A stretch of DNA of 64,000 bases, taken from the NCBI GenBank assembly GCA_026874595.1, contig CM049315.1, positions 61,317,389 through 61,381,388 of the forward strand, in the 5' to 3' direction. A model generated the notes under the pieces. It was not told the origin of the DNA. It was given only the letters and a program-made list of their open reading frames with translations, and made no database searches. Shown here one piece after another: positions 13,443 through 25,824 of the stretch (positions are counted from its first letter, which is position 1; every line of letters begins with the position of its first letter). The DNA comes from Sipunculus nudus (taxonomy: Eukaryota > Annelida > Sipuncula > Golfingiida > Sipunculidae). Made by a program: the position numbers and the translations under genes.

Positions 13443-16320
13443 ACCAACGAAATATGCGGAAGTTTTTATTTGGGAGATTCAAATAAGATTTACACAGCGG
13501 GAAAAAAAATAAATTATTTCACGGACATTACCGGGATTTATCAAATAAAAACTCTTGAAGACAGCGGTATATCCTTTGTAGCTGCGGTTCAAAGCACACT
13601 GACGATCTCCATTTAACCTTTGATGTCTTGTAGCACCAGGTCATGCCTGTGATCAGTGGTCCGTGCGAGGTTTGTCCAAAAAGGATTACTAGTTTATGAT
13701 CATCAGCTAATGTCATTTTTGTCCCACTAACAAATCCTTCTTATTCTATTATTAAGTAAACAAAATATTATCGATTAAAACACATTTTTTACCTTGAGTT
13801 CTACTGTTCAAATCACATTCATGCTGTAACAAGTCTGGAGCAAAGATGGCCCATCGGTATCAGTTAAGCGACAGTTTTTCCTGTTTACATACATGAAGTC
13901 GCAAATCTGATAAAATTGTTCATGTTAAAATTCAAATTATCATGTTACTGCCACGCATTAAGACATAAAGATGTGTTGATATCAGGTGAACAGCGTAGAC
14001 ATTTGATTAATCTCCGCATGCAAAGCCGTTTTAATCATAGCTACAATTACTGTTCATACGGACCGCCGGTGGTCACCGGCAATAGCCAATATCGGCACAG
14101 TATGTTGGTGTATGAATTCATATATGTAATATAGAAAAATATGATTCAGGAAATTTATAGTGTGCGAACTAATGAAGGATACGAACTGATGTAGACATTA
14201 CGGTATGTGAGATATATAAACATGCATAAATTTTGGCCCAATCGGTCAAACGGTTCCAGAGATATGAGCTTGGATGTCTGCAACTTAAACTAGAATGTAG
14301 GTGGCGCCACCTGTCATAAAATCAAGAAAGCTGTCCAGGATGTATAAAACTGCAAAATATTAGGCAGATATGTCAAACCACTGCCGAAATATGAGTCATA
14401 TTATCCCATGGCAGGCAAACAGACGGACAGTGTGCAAAAATAGTTGCAGGTGGCACCACCAGTTTTGCATATGATAAAGAGCTATGTGAGATCTATACAC
14501 ATGCAAAATTTTGGCCCAATCGGTCAAACCGTTCCTGAGATATGAACTTGGATGTTTGCAGCGTAAACTAGAATGTAGGTGGTGCCACCTGTCATAAAAT
14601 CAAGAAAGCTGTCCAGGATGTATAAAACTGCAAAATTTTAGGCAGATATGTCAAACCACTGCCCAAATATGAGTGACATTATCCCACAGCAGACAAACAG
14701 ACAGACTCTGTGCAAAAATGGTTGCAGGTGGCCCCTCCACTTTTGTGTTTGACAAAGAGCTATGTGAGATCAATACACATGCAAAAGTTTGGCCCAATCG
14801 GTCAAACAGTTCCTGAGATATGAGCTTGGATGTTTGCAGCGTAAACTAGAATGTAGGTGGTGCCACCTGTCATAAAATCAAGAAAGCTGTCCAGGATGTA
14901 TAAAACTGCAAAATTTTAGGCAGATATGTCAAACCACTGCCGAAAAATGAGTGACATTATCCCACAGCAAACAAACAGACAGACGCTGTGCAAAAATGAT
15001 TGCAGGTGGGGCCACCAGTTTTGCGTATGATAACGAGCTATGTGAGATCTACACACATGCAAAATTTTGGCCCAATTGGTCTGATTGGTCAAACGGTTCC
15101 CAAGATATGTGGGTTTATGTGTGGAAACAGACGCACAAATGGATGCTGGGCAGAGAGGAAAGGTCAGAGGTCAAAACAAAATCTGGGTGCAGCAGTTAAC
15201 ATGTGACCTGAACATAATCCCGGGTTTCGTAAAATTCAGCCCATCAGTTACGGAGGAGTTCTCCGGACACCTACGCGGCCACGGCGGCCGTCGGCTGAAA
15301 ACATAGTATCTGCAAAACTCTGTTTTGGCGGATACAAATATCAGAATTCTAAGTTGCAATCATTATTTATCCAGAGTGTAGCTCATTTCGGGTCATATTA
15401 TGCGTACACATATATTTTACAACAATACAAAATCCAAAATATAGCATGGCCTAGAATAAGAATGAATCAAAATAGAAAATTATAACATTCATCTAGTTTA
15501 TGCAGCCGGGGGGGGGGGGGGGGGGATGAGTGCAGGACAGAGGGGGGGGGGGGGGGGAAGCCTGCTTGTAGTGGCCAAGTCAAGCTGCCTGGAGGGGTAA
15601 ACAACACTGGACATGGTGTATGAAAACTTGAATAAAAGCTACTCTTTTCAATCAATTCCTTTGAAATTTCAGACTTTAAAAGATTAAATCCTTATGTATA
15701 GATGCTGTGAAAATTAAATCAACAATTAAATCAAAAAAGGTGCCACTGCCAAAGTGGGACAAAATTTAAGGTATTGATTTTATGCTAATAACTTCAAAAA
15801 TCTGAAAAATTCAGGTATAATTTAAGGTAAACAAATGAATCTTGATTAAATAAAGTTTTATCCCTGAAAAAAGTCACTGGCATCAGCAATTCTCATGTTA
15901 TGTGAGTAAATATATATTTCCTGATTTTTTAAAAACTGCATTATATTTGGGCCCATAACTTCAAAACAATATGCAATACTGACCTATTTTTTGGTATGTT
16001 CATAGAAAATGTATGGAAGAATATGAAAACTAAACCTGATCAAAAACAGATTAGTGGTTTTGATATTAGGCAGCCTTGAAATGTAACAATGGCTTTTTCT
16101 ATGGAAAATGGAGATTTTTCCTTAATATCTCAAAGGAACAAAGTCCTAGTGACCCAAGTATGGTATGGTAGGAGATTTTGGGGACACTGAACAGTATGCA
16201 AAATTTTGGATTTGTTGGTCCAACGGTTCAAAACGTGCCCTGTTAAAGGCAGGCCCACCAGACGGATGGACAAAGGACCAAAACTATAGCTCAGATGACT
16301 TATAGTCAGCTGAGCTAATA

Positions 16321-17270
16321 ACTAATGTCCCTTGCATTGGTGGGACTTGGTGGTGGTGGTGAAGTGGGATAATGGGATTAAAGTTTAACCAAGAAGATTA
16401 CAGAATGGAGTATCAACTGTCAGAAGCCTTGAGTGTCAGTCATGCACTAACTGCAATTAAGACCTGATAAACCCATTAACTCTATTGTGCACCAATTGTA
16501 CCTCGTCGTCAGGCGCAGGGGCGGTACGGCCTTTGATAGGATGAGTCTGCTAGATGTTACTTCCTCGGTCAGCTATAGCTTGCTTAAGTGAACTGAGCAA
16601 TAAATCACTGGAATAACATTGACCGGAATTATGAATGCCCAAAGGGTTTGTTTTGTCAAGAATTATGCCTTACAAATATATCTAGAGAGGTCTCGTGTTT
16701 AGGAATCACTGGATCGATTTTTGGATAGATGCAGTCACTCTGCATCAACTTCTGCCATGATTAATGACGGACGACTGATAAAAGTAAACCTTACTTTCGC
16801 TGAATAACTTCTGAATTATAAAAATTTACATCAGTTCCCACACTTCTGACATATATTAATAATTAGCCTTGTATTATAGTATTCCATCGTTAACTAAATT
16901 TTATGACGTTCATGACGTTCTTTACATTTCGAATATAACATATATATCTGAATAAAAAAAGTTGATTCATAATTTTAAATTGCATCATAAATCTTAATCT
17001 TGTCAGATAACACCATATCATGCATACAAATGTATATTTATTTTTTACCGCAAAAATATATCTTTTAAATTTGCAAAACAATAAATATCTATAAATAATA
17101 CTTGATTCAGATTTAACAATTTTAAATTGTGCCTTTATTTATACATTATTTGCATCATATTTTATTAATTTATGCATACTGATGGGTTAAATTATATTTT
17201 AATTTGTTAAAATCATTAAAAAATTGATTTCTTTAAAAATGCTACATCAACATGCTCAGCTGAAATTGAT
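16321..17270 (+). repeat. Outer Family I fragment, right part
   Basis: Starts AACTAATGTCCC, as at 35947, and includes an AT-rich block (16880-17230) shared with 36120-36480 and 47720-48110. It looks like the continuation of 5350-5502 beyond the nest. The stretch 16330-16870 contains a TGG microsatellite and no recognisable exon. Confidence 0.45.
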
Positions 17271-18104
17271 TTTGAGAATATGTATAAAATCATAGTAGTT
17301 TTGTTGACTGTACACTTTTATGGACTACATGAAAGATGCAGGAGCCTCTCATGATCACAAACATGTATTTGTAAAAGTTTCAGTATTTCAACTAAGTGAC
17401 TGTAATACCGTATTTATTCTAATTTGGCGACCACTTAAAAATAATTAATTTTCTCAGAGGTCGAGATAAAGGAGGATATTTGAAAATTATCTTCCTGCAG
17501 AATTTGCGGTGGTCGAGATTTTAGAGCCATGGGGTTTGATTACCTTCCGTAGAGACACAGGGCCGCTCCGACACTCGAGCGGTCATATGAATTGAGTGAT
17601 AATTTGGTCGTTATTAAGATTGTTTTGTTAGCTTAACAGTATTTTCTACAAACGGGCTTCCAACCGTCACATGAATTATACGGAGTCCGCAAATGATTAA
17701 TCAAACTGAGCTCAATCACTTCACAAAATGATCACTACTTCGCGTATAGGTACGATCACTTGATATAGACAGTAACTCATGTAACTATCAGCTGTTTCAA
17801 GTTAATCCACCAGGCGGCAATATCAGCAGGCCAAAAAGGGACAAGCAGCTGCACGAAAGTTAGAAGAAGACTTTATAAAAAATAACTGCCTATAATCAGA
17901 TAACTTTTATTTGAATAATATTTAATAAATATAGGAAAATAAAGGCGCGTTAAAATATATACGTCCTGAAATGGTCCTACCTCGCGTGCCCTCGATCGGG
18001 CCCTGGTTGGTACGCGCGGTCACCCATCCAAAAGCTAACCGTGGTCGTTTAAACTTAACTAAGACGACAGTTCCAACTGTGTCACAGTGTGTTGTTCAGA
18101 AAAT
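17271..18104. other. No gene seen; possible decayed DNA transposon
   Basis: Single-copy within the window. TACCGTATTTATTCTAATTT at about 17407 resembles the terminal motif of some animal DNA transposons, but no matching second end is visible. The segment contains the 5S-like sequence described separately. Confidence 0.25.
17975..18055 (-). ncRNA. 5S rRNA-like promoter segment (SINE3-like or 5S relic)
   Basis: On the minus strand GGTTAGC is followed by TTGGATGGGTGACCG. This reproduces the box C region of the 5S rRNA internal promoter (family consensus near TTAGTACTTGGATGGGTGACCGC). The remaining 5S sequence is not recognisable, so it is more likely a 5S-derived SINE or relic than a gene. Confidence 0.35.
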
Positions 18105-18480
18105 GTTTAAACTGAATTTAAAAGATTTTTAAAGGAAAATATCACCTAAAACATAATGCCACAACACAGCATCTTTAAGATTATTCTTTAAATCATTATT
18201 CCAAAGAAATTTTTATATGTTGGAGTTTTCGGTACATGCTTTATTTTATAGTTATGTAGGAGCCTAGCTTAACTGAGTCAAGGGAGCTGCCTGGGTTAAA
18301 GCTATTACATAACACATGTGAGGGCTTCATCTCTCACTGCAGACCACTGGACTGGGTTGGCTTGATGAAAACAACACTTGACATGGTGTATGAAAATTTA
18401 AATAAAAGCTCCTTTTTTCACCAATTCTTTTCACATTTCAAATTTTATAAGCTTTAAACCTTTACTGTCCATCATGTAAA
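18105..18480 (+). repeat. Family I interior fragment
   Basis: Matches 33790-34460 in order: GTTTAAACTGAATTTAAAAG, then 'acaacacagcatcttt', then the arm with 'cttgacatggtgtatgaaaa'. It is broken at 18481 by the 5' end of the next Family I element. Confidence 0.5.
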
Positions 18481-21400
18481 AACTAAGGACCCATGGGTCT
18501 CCACACTCAGCTAAATTTGTTATAAGAATATCTTAAAGAAATTTTTAGTATGACAGTCCTGTGACCTTAATCAATGACCTGGTGACCAAAAAATCTGAGA
18601 ACTTATTATCCTTGAACTTGCAGCATTCAGATTATTGTAACAATCTTTCAAATAAAGTGGGTGCAGTGACCTTGACCTCTGACCAGGTTACCTCAAAATA
18701 AACAGATTTTCTCACTTTTTGCAAGTAAGCCATGTGTGAAAGATGGAAAGTTTGGGATGACAAGTTTGATTTACAGCACATCCACAATCCTTTTAAAGAT
18801 TAGAAGTGTCTCCTGTGACCATCACCATTGATCTCTGGACCCTGAAAATCAAAATGATTCTTACTTAAGTGGTGGGTCATTAATGAATCAAGTTTGAAGC
18901 CAGTCTATCAATCCAAAGCAGAATTATCATCCATAAACTAATTTGTGAATGGATGTGGATGAGTCCTGTGACCTTGACCCTTGACCCTATGACCCCAAAA
19001 TTTAATTGAACCTTCCCCTACTGGCAGGTGAGCAATATCTTGAAGATGGATGGTTTGTGATTAAAAGTTTGGCTTGAAATGCATACACATTCTTTTTAAA
19101 GAAATGGGTCCTGTAACCTTGACCTTTGACAGTTCGACCCAAAACCGGATAGGGTTCTTTCTTAAGTGGTTGACCATATATAAGTTAAGTTGGAAACCAA
19201 TATGTCAAAATAAACTGGAGTTATCATCTGAAAACTAATTTGTGAACGGATGGCCTCTGTTACCTTGACCTTTGACCTTGTGACCCCAAATTCATTTATG
19301 CTCTTCCCATACTGGCAAGTCAGCTAAATGCGCAAGATGGAAAGTTTGGGATGAAAAGCTTGGCTTTAATCTTTTTAAATAATTCCTGTGACCTTGACCT
19401 TTGACCTCATGACCCAAAAATCATACAGACTCTTGCTTTAGTGGTGGGCCATATGTAAGTAAAGTTTAAAATCCATGTGTCAATCCAACCTGCAGTTATC
19501 ATCTGAAAAAACATTGTGTGGATGGATAAATGGACAGACAGACAGATGAACAGCTAGACAGACAGGGCGATTACTATAGGGCATCCACTTGTGATCAATA
19601 AACACACCAGGTATTGGGACACTAGAAATAGAACTAGAATACGGGTAGTCGACAAGCGACTACTTGTATCCGCCTAAATCAGAGTGGAACGGGTGAAGTG
19701 TTGCATATTAGCATGGATGTCTGCAGCCAAATTGTGTATGTAGGTTGCGCTACCTACCTAAAAATCCAGAAAGCTCTATACACATGCAAAACTTTGGCCC
19801 AATCGGTCAAACGGTTCCCAAGATATGAGCTTGGATATTTGCTGCATAAACTAGAATGCAGGTGGCGCCACCTGTCATAAAATCAAGAGAGCTGTCGGGG
19901 ATGTATAAACTTGCAAAATTTTAGGCAGATATGTCAAACCACTGCCGAGATATGAGTGAATTTATCCCATGGCAGACAAACAGATGGGAGCTGTGCAAAC
20001 ATGGCTGCAGGTGGCGCCACCAGTTTTGCGTATGATAAAGAGCTATGTGAGATTTATACACATGCAAAATTTTGGCCCAATCGGTCAAATGGTTCCCTAG
20101 ATATGAGCTTGGATGTCTGCAGCGTAAACTTGATTGTAGGTGGCGCCACCTGTCATAAAATCAGAAAAGCTATCCAGGATGTATAAGCATGCCTAATTTC
20201 AGGTGAATTAGTCAAACCACTGCAGAAATATGAGTGATTTAACCCAAGGCAGACGAACAGATGGACACTGTGCAAACATGGTTGCAGGTGGTGCCACCAT
20301 TTTCGGTGTATGTTATAAAGCTCTCCAAGGGCTACATTTGTGCAAAAAAATTTTCCTGATCGGTCAAACGGTTTCTGAGATATGAGCTTGGATGTCTGCA
20401 GCGTAAACGTGAATGTAGGTGGCGCCACCTGTCATAAAATCAGAAAAGCTATCCAGGATGTATACGCATGCCAAATTTCAGGTGAATTAGTCAAGTCACT
20501 GCAGAGATATGAGTGATTTTAACCCAAGGCAGACAAACAGATGGACACTGTGCAAACATGGTTGCAGGTAGCGCTACCATTTTTGGTGTATGTTATAAAG
20601 CTCTCCAAGGGCTACATTTGTGCAAAAGAATTTTCCTGATCGGTCAAACGGTTCCCGAGATATGAGCTTTGATGTCTGCAGCGTAAACGTGATTGTAGGT
20701 GGTGCCACCTGTCATAAAATCAGAAAAGCTATCCAGGATGTTTACGCATGCCGAATTTCAGGTGAATTAGTCAAGTCACTGCAGAGATATGAGTGATTTT
20801 AACCCAAGGCAGACGAACAGATGGACACTGTGCAAACATGGTTGCAGGTGGTGCCACCATTTTTGGTGTATGTTATAATGCTCTAGGAGGGCTACATTTG
20901 TGCAAAAAAATTTTCCTGATCGGTCAAACGGTTCCCGAGATATGTGGGTTTATGTGTGGAAACAGATGCACAAACGGACGCAGAGCGCAAAGGAAAGGTC
21001 AGAGGTCAAAACAAAATCGGGGCGCAGCAGTTCACATGTGACCCGAACATAATCCCGGGTTTCGGAAAATTCCGCCCAGCGGTTACGGAGGAGTTCTCCG
21101 GACACCTACGCGGCGGCGGCGGTGGCAGCGGCCAGCTGAAAACATAGTATCCGCAAAACTCTGTTTTGGCGGATACAATTACAGCTGAGAAACTGACATG
21201 ATTGTTGTCATTTTATAGTAAAAAAAAACAGAAAAATATTCGTTAAAATAAGAAAAATACAGGTGGCACCACCACTTTTCAGGAACTGACAAAACTAGTC
21301 ATAGTCAATATTCAAGGCAAGATTAATGACAATCCATGCATTAATAATCAAGATATTGGAGGTTTTGTATGACATTTTTTATTATTCTGGGTGGGAAGGG

Positions 21401-21530
21401 GGGGGGGCTACTTTCAAGTCCAATAGCTCAGAGGATATAAGTCACAGTGACCTGATTTCAGGTTTCAGGCCGGATGACAGACAAAGGGCCATTCCTAGGA
21501 TCAGTTGACTTACAGTCAGCTGAACTAATA
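18481..21530 (+). repeat. Family I element, DR1-rich subtype
   Basis: The 5' end is ACTAAGGACCCATGGGTCTC then ACTCAGCT. The 3' end at about 21500-21527 is CTCAGTTGACTTACAGTCAG plus CTGAACTA. The left 1.1 kb is an array of about 130-150-bp units, most containing TGACCTTGACCTTTGACC or a variant. A Family III element (19634-21178) sits between this array and the 3' part. Another copy of the array, at 38789-39973, shows the two parts are normally contiguous. Confidence 0.55.
19634..21178 (+). repeat. Family III element (copy 2), complete
   Basis: The 5' end is CTAGAATACGGGTAGTCGAC-AAGCGACTAC then GTATCCGCC. The 3' end is the hairpin GTATCCGCAAAAC..GTTTTGGCGGATAC (21149-21176) plus AA. The core is an array of about 280-bp dimers (about 19850-20900). 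Each half carries GGTGGCGCCACC or a one-base variant, GCAAAATTT, GTCAAAC and GAGATATGAG. Short ORFs inside are by-products of the repeat. Confidence 0.75.
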
Positions 21531-22080
21531 AAAACGTATGTACATAGATGAAAAAAATGTGCCATCTAGTCAAAGTTGGACAAAATTTAAGATAATGATT
21601 TTACATTTCTGCTAACAACTTAACAAATTTACAAAAGTTTGATCTAATTCCTGGTATACATTTAAAACTAAGCTGAATATAGATACATGCTTGAAATAAG
21701 CTCTCTAGCAAACAAATTATCAATATTAAGTGAAAAAATATTTTTCCTGAGTTTTGACAAAGTGCATTTTATTTGTTTGGGCCCATAACTTCAAAGATTT
21801 ATGCAATATGGATCTAATTTCTGGCATGTACATGGGAAATATATGCAGGAATGGTTATATCAAATATGAATAGATTAACAACAGGGGTTTTCATAGTGGG
21901 CACTTCTGAAGTGTTACAAAAAGTTTTTACTAAACAACAGAGTTTCCTTAATTTCTCAAAAGAAAGAAGTCACAGTGACCTAGTTTCAGGTTTGTATTAC
22001 GAGACTGACTTGGGGACATCTAACTCTATCGCTCTTATAATGCAGGAGTTACAGGCTTCCCCAAAAGATAATTAATATTT
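21531..22080 (+). repeat. Family I interior fragment
   Basis: Carries the conserved arm of long Family I copies: 'gccatctagtcaaagttgga', then 'gggcccataacttcaaagatt', then 'gacttggggacatctaac'. It lacks a terminal hairpin, so it is truncated. Confidence 0.5.
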
Positions 22081-23663
22081 TTTTTTCATGGAGACACAAT
22101 TTTCAACTATTTTCTGCTGCACTGAACATTGTTTGAGGGCCGTAAGACCCTGAAAATGTCAGCAAGTATTGACTTTTAATAAGTGATTTTTAAGTAAATG
22201 AACTGTACTGGATTACTTTTCAATTAGATAACTCAAAGTTTGATCTTGTCCATTGCTTTGATTGTAAAAAACTTAATATATACGTTTAATATGGCTTGCA
22301 ACCCCAGATAACTAATGATATGCCTACTGAAATATGCAGGACTGCGCTGCTTGTTGATATCATTTGATACCATTATTAGTTGTTAGATGGCGCTATATGC
22401 GCAAGCATTGAGGATAGTGAGAACAATTGACTTCTTTCCCAGGTAAATGAACCATCAGACACTAATTACTTTAAAATTAACTTGACCCAAGTAAGAAATA
22501 CTTGTCTGTATGTGATTGAACCTTAGCTTTATTAGCCTACTGTTAACAGGGTCATGGTCAGGTTAAAAGTTATGTAATTACAGTCCAGCCTAGCTCCCAT
22601 GTTCTCTTCCCACAGGGGCCTTCCTACACAAATGACTCATAAAGGTGCAGGTGACTCTGATCAGGTCTTCTCAGTTCACCCTGCCACTTTTAAGTTATAA
22701 TATATCTTACATCAAACAATTCTATTAAAGCCTGATCCAGCACCTTTCTTAACATTTAACAGCTAAAGAAGAATAGACTATTAATTTGATATGATAGCTG
22801 AGCTTGATCTTAGAGGTAATTTAGATGGTAAATCTGCCCGACTTTCATTCTCAAAAGTTCACCACCATGGAACCAGTAAATTTTCCAATGACTAACAGAA
22901 ATACAATATATGTCATCCAGGATTTAGGTCAGAAACAGGGTGTGTATTATACAAGGGGTTATTGGTTTTTCCATTTAAATTGTGGCTCTAAATGGGGATG
23001 CAGATTATCTGTGGGAGCTGATTCTCTTTGGTCAAAGATGGTATCTAAAAAATCTGGCCATGAAATGCTGTTCAGCCTAACATGTGCTGAGACATTGACC
23101 TGAGGTTACATGTTTAATGTGAGACTTTGTTGGATGGCCATTTAACATAAACCTATCATATAGGGACATTCAGGGACACAAAAACTGTTTTTGACTTTGA
23201 TTCACAATGCATCAGAGCACAGGTGAATGGAACCACACCGGTAATTAAATGCAAGTTTCCACAGTGTACCTCACAGTACAGGTCACTCTAACCTAATTTA
23301 ATAAGACGATTTCACCTTGACCCCTCTCACCAACAAGCAAGAACTTCTAGGTCAATTGGTAAAGCTTTGTGTCCTGCTGAAAGACAAACGAAAGAACAAC
23401 AGACAATGATCCACTACTACAGCTAAGCATGACCGAAAGTTAGCTGAGCTAAATAAAATTAATCAGGAGATTATAACAAATTACCCATGTGAGCACATCC
23501 ATGTGAGCAAATTTCAAATTCAGAAAGTGAAGAATACAGTTTTGAAGAAAGAGTGACGTTTCAAGTCAGGAGAAGTGGTATATAAATCAGTCAAATATAA
23601 AAAAACCATTTATAAGAAATTTTCCCAAGAAATCTAAATTTGATTGAGACAATATATTAGAGA
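22081..23663. other. No gene seen; mostly single-copy DNA
   Basis: Nothing convincing is found on either strand. An open frame of 92 codons at 22825-23103 (+) has no domain, no splice context and no relative. At 23391-23457 a degenerate Family I 3' end (ACAGCTAAGC..TTAGCTGAGCTAAA) marks the edge of an old copy. Confidence 0.45.
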
Positions 23664-25824
23664 ACAAGGGACCCATGGGTCACGGCACTCAGCTGAATTT
23701 GTAAAATTTAAGCAAATGCAAAATGTACTTATTTTTATATTTTTAATATAAGTATTTGAAAAGCTAAAAGGAAACGGCACTGCTATTAGGTGATAAACAA
23801 ATACTAAATATATTAATAGACAGATTTTTAGGATGCATCATTATTTATCCTTAATTTGGCTCATATCATGTCAAATTATGCATACACATATTTTTTATTA
23901 TTTTTTTTTAATTACAAAATGTTTAACTGAATTTAAAAGGAAATTTTTTTTAAGATAACATCACTTAAGAAAAATAATACTGCAATATGGTATCTTCAAG
24001 CTTACTCCTTGGATTTCTGTTACAAAAATGTTTTGTACATTGGAGTTTTCAGTACATGCAAATATTAACTATTAACTAAAAGATTAAGTAAATTTGATTA
24101 AAATTCCCTTTTCAAATCAGGTTTACACAGTGCTGGTTGGATGAGCGAGAAACAATACCATTATCCTAATTATAACCTCAACTATAATTTAATACTGAAA
24201 TTAATATTCAATATCACACATGTTAAAAAGAAAAAAAGTTTTTGCTGTTCTGAAGTAAGGAATTCTTTAAATTATGAACATGCACACTTTTATAGCAAAA
24301 CATCATTTTGTGGACACAATTAAATGTGCACTTTAATCATTTTAAACCTTTGTGATACAATACAAAATCCAAAATATAGAAAGAGTCAATAATAATAATG
24401 AATTAAAGAGAGAAAATTATAACATTTATCTAGTACAGTGAAACCCCTCTTTAGTGGACAGTCATGGGACCAGATGATTTGTCCGTTATAGCAGGGTGTC
24501 CGCCCAAGAGGGAGTCGGGCCTGGCTGTCCTGTTGTGGCGAAATGGCAAAAATCTATGAAAAACTGTATTATATTTTTCATTTATGAAGCTGTTTCATGT
24601 ATCATTGATTGGGTCATTAAAGTCATTATTGATGGAGAATATGCATTCAAAAATTAACTGAGAGTACGCGGCAAGACCTACTCTCAGATAATCCATCGGT
24701 TGTTTCACTCATTTCCCATATGTCCGACAAAAAATCTTAATTACTCAGTCTTGTTGTAATCATGAAAGAATCCTAGCTAACGAAAATAATTTCTTAATCT
24801 ATGTTAACATTCTTCACAATGGCAAAGTTAATAAAGATGAATAAATTAAAGGTGTATCCTACGTCCCTTGTGATTGGCCCGTGTGACTCTTTTATCAATG
24901 AGGCATATGTAATACCATGGGTGACTGGCTCATGTCATCATCATGGGTCACATTATCATCCATACTTTAAAACTTCATTTAGTGTGGCTGGCACATGAAT
25001 AACTCCGAGAAATATGAGTTCATCATTTTGAGCAATGAATGACAGTATCAATTACCACATAGGTGCATAATAAACTTCTTTGATTGCCTGTGATCTAAAG
25101 GCTTACCGAGTCCCCGTTCAGGTTGGAGGTTATGACCCTTGACCTTTAGCATTTGCAACATCTGACAAATACGTTATCATCCTTGGCCCCAGCCAAATGA
25201 GAGAAAATATGGCCTGAAATCAGAATTATTATTTCACTTAAGTTAAAGCTTGGCATTATGGAACCCTGAAGAATTTTGGTAACAAATCAAAACTTTGAAG
25301 TAAATGGAGTAAATGTCTTCTGTTTTGTTACAATAGCCACGTTTTAATAATGAAAACAGTTACAAGTGTAGAGAAGCTTACTATAAAAGCAGGACATAAT
25401 CACAGTTATAAAGCTTGTGTACTGCCACCAGCCAAGGCAGCCATTTGTGTGTCCTTTAGCAGGGGTGCTTTTAACTGTTGGGCAGAAGAAAAGTGTCCAT
25501 TGTCCTGAATAGTGGGGTGTCCCTCCTAGAAAGGCTTTTAAAGTAGTAAAAATGTTTGGTCATACCAAAGACTGTTCATTCCACAGGTTGTTCAACCAAG
25601 AGGGGTGTCAGCATCTGGTGGTTTCACTGTAAATGCATCCTGTTAGAAAGAGGGGGGGGGGGGGAGCTGAGCTGTACCAAGGGAGCTGCCTGGTGGAAAA
25701 CCCTTAACACAGGTGAGGGCTGCATCACCCACTACACAAAACTGCACTGGGCTGGCTTGATGTAAACAATACTTGACATGGTGTCAGAAACCTTGAATAA
25801 AAGCTACCCTTTTTAATAATTATA
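23664..25824 (+). repeat. Family I element interrupted by a TA-flanked transposon
   Basis: The 5' end is ACAAGGGACCCATGGGTCAC then GGCACTCAGCTGA. The body matches the copy at 33251 up to 'aacatttatctag' (24433), and resumes at 25630 with AATGCATCCTG, a G-run and 'cttgacatggtgt'. It stops where Family VII begins at 25825; no Family I 3' hairpin follows, so this copy is incomplete. Confidence 0.55.
24436..25629. mobile_element. DNA transposon with TA target duplication
   Basis: Bounded by CAGTGAAACC and GGTTTCACTG with TA outside both. The related empty site at 34260 reads CATCTAGTTAATGCA, against CTAG-TA-[element]-TA-AATGCA here. Subterminal sequence includes 'ttagtggaca' and 'gggtgtccg' motifs typical of a widespread invertebrate transposon end. 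No transposase is visible. Confidence 0.6.

Larger units (their letters stand above)
10363..14203. mobile_element. DNA transposon with TA target duplication (outer)
   Basis: The ends are inverted: CCGTAATGTCTAC on the left and GTAGACATTACGG on the right (13 bp perfect, then partial similarity including TTCGTA). Each end is flanked by TA. The repeat unit around it, uninterrupted elsewhere, reads AAAGAGCTATGTGAG, so AGAGC-TA-[element]-TA-TGTGAG gives a clean TA duplication. This fits a Tc1/mariner-like element or a derived MITE. No transposase ORF is visible. It carries a second transposon at 11138-13133. Confidence 0.7.
9612..15337 (+). repeat. Family III element (copy 1) with nested transposons
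   Basis: The 5' end has the GGGTAGTCGACAAGCAACTAC hairpin region and GTGTATCCACC. The 3' end is the hairpin GTATCTGC..GGCGGATAC at 15306-15335. Flanks read AAGTTAAA before and ATATCAG after; the unoccupied relative at about 33675 reads AAGTTAAAATATTAG. The insertion therefore left no target duplication and lies between two A residues. The core array has alternating monomers with GGTGGCGCCACC variants. It is interrupted by the TA-flanked element 10363-14203. Confidence 0.65.
5503..16320 (+). repeat. Family I element expanded by nested insertions
   Basis: The 5' end is ACAAGGGACCCATGGGTCAC followed by CAGCTGA. The 3' hairpin TAGCTCAG..CTGAGCTA lies at 16287-16317. Comparison with the simpler copy at 33251-35118 shows which DNA was added: a Family II element (5919-9591) and a Family III element (9612-15337). 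Its own sequence is therefore 5503-5918, 9592-9611 and 15338-16320, about 1.4 kb. Two long G-runs lie at about 15509-15560 at the position where other copies also carry a G-run. Confidence 0.6.

Noticed and set aside
17407-17960. Complete TIR transposon starting TACCGTATTTATT
   Set aside because: No matching inverted end or target duplication was found.
22825-23103. 92-codon plus-strand open frame as a gene
   Set aside because: No domain, promoter, splice context or second copy; composition matches the AT-rich surroundings.
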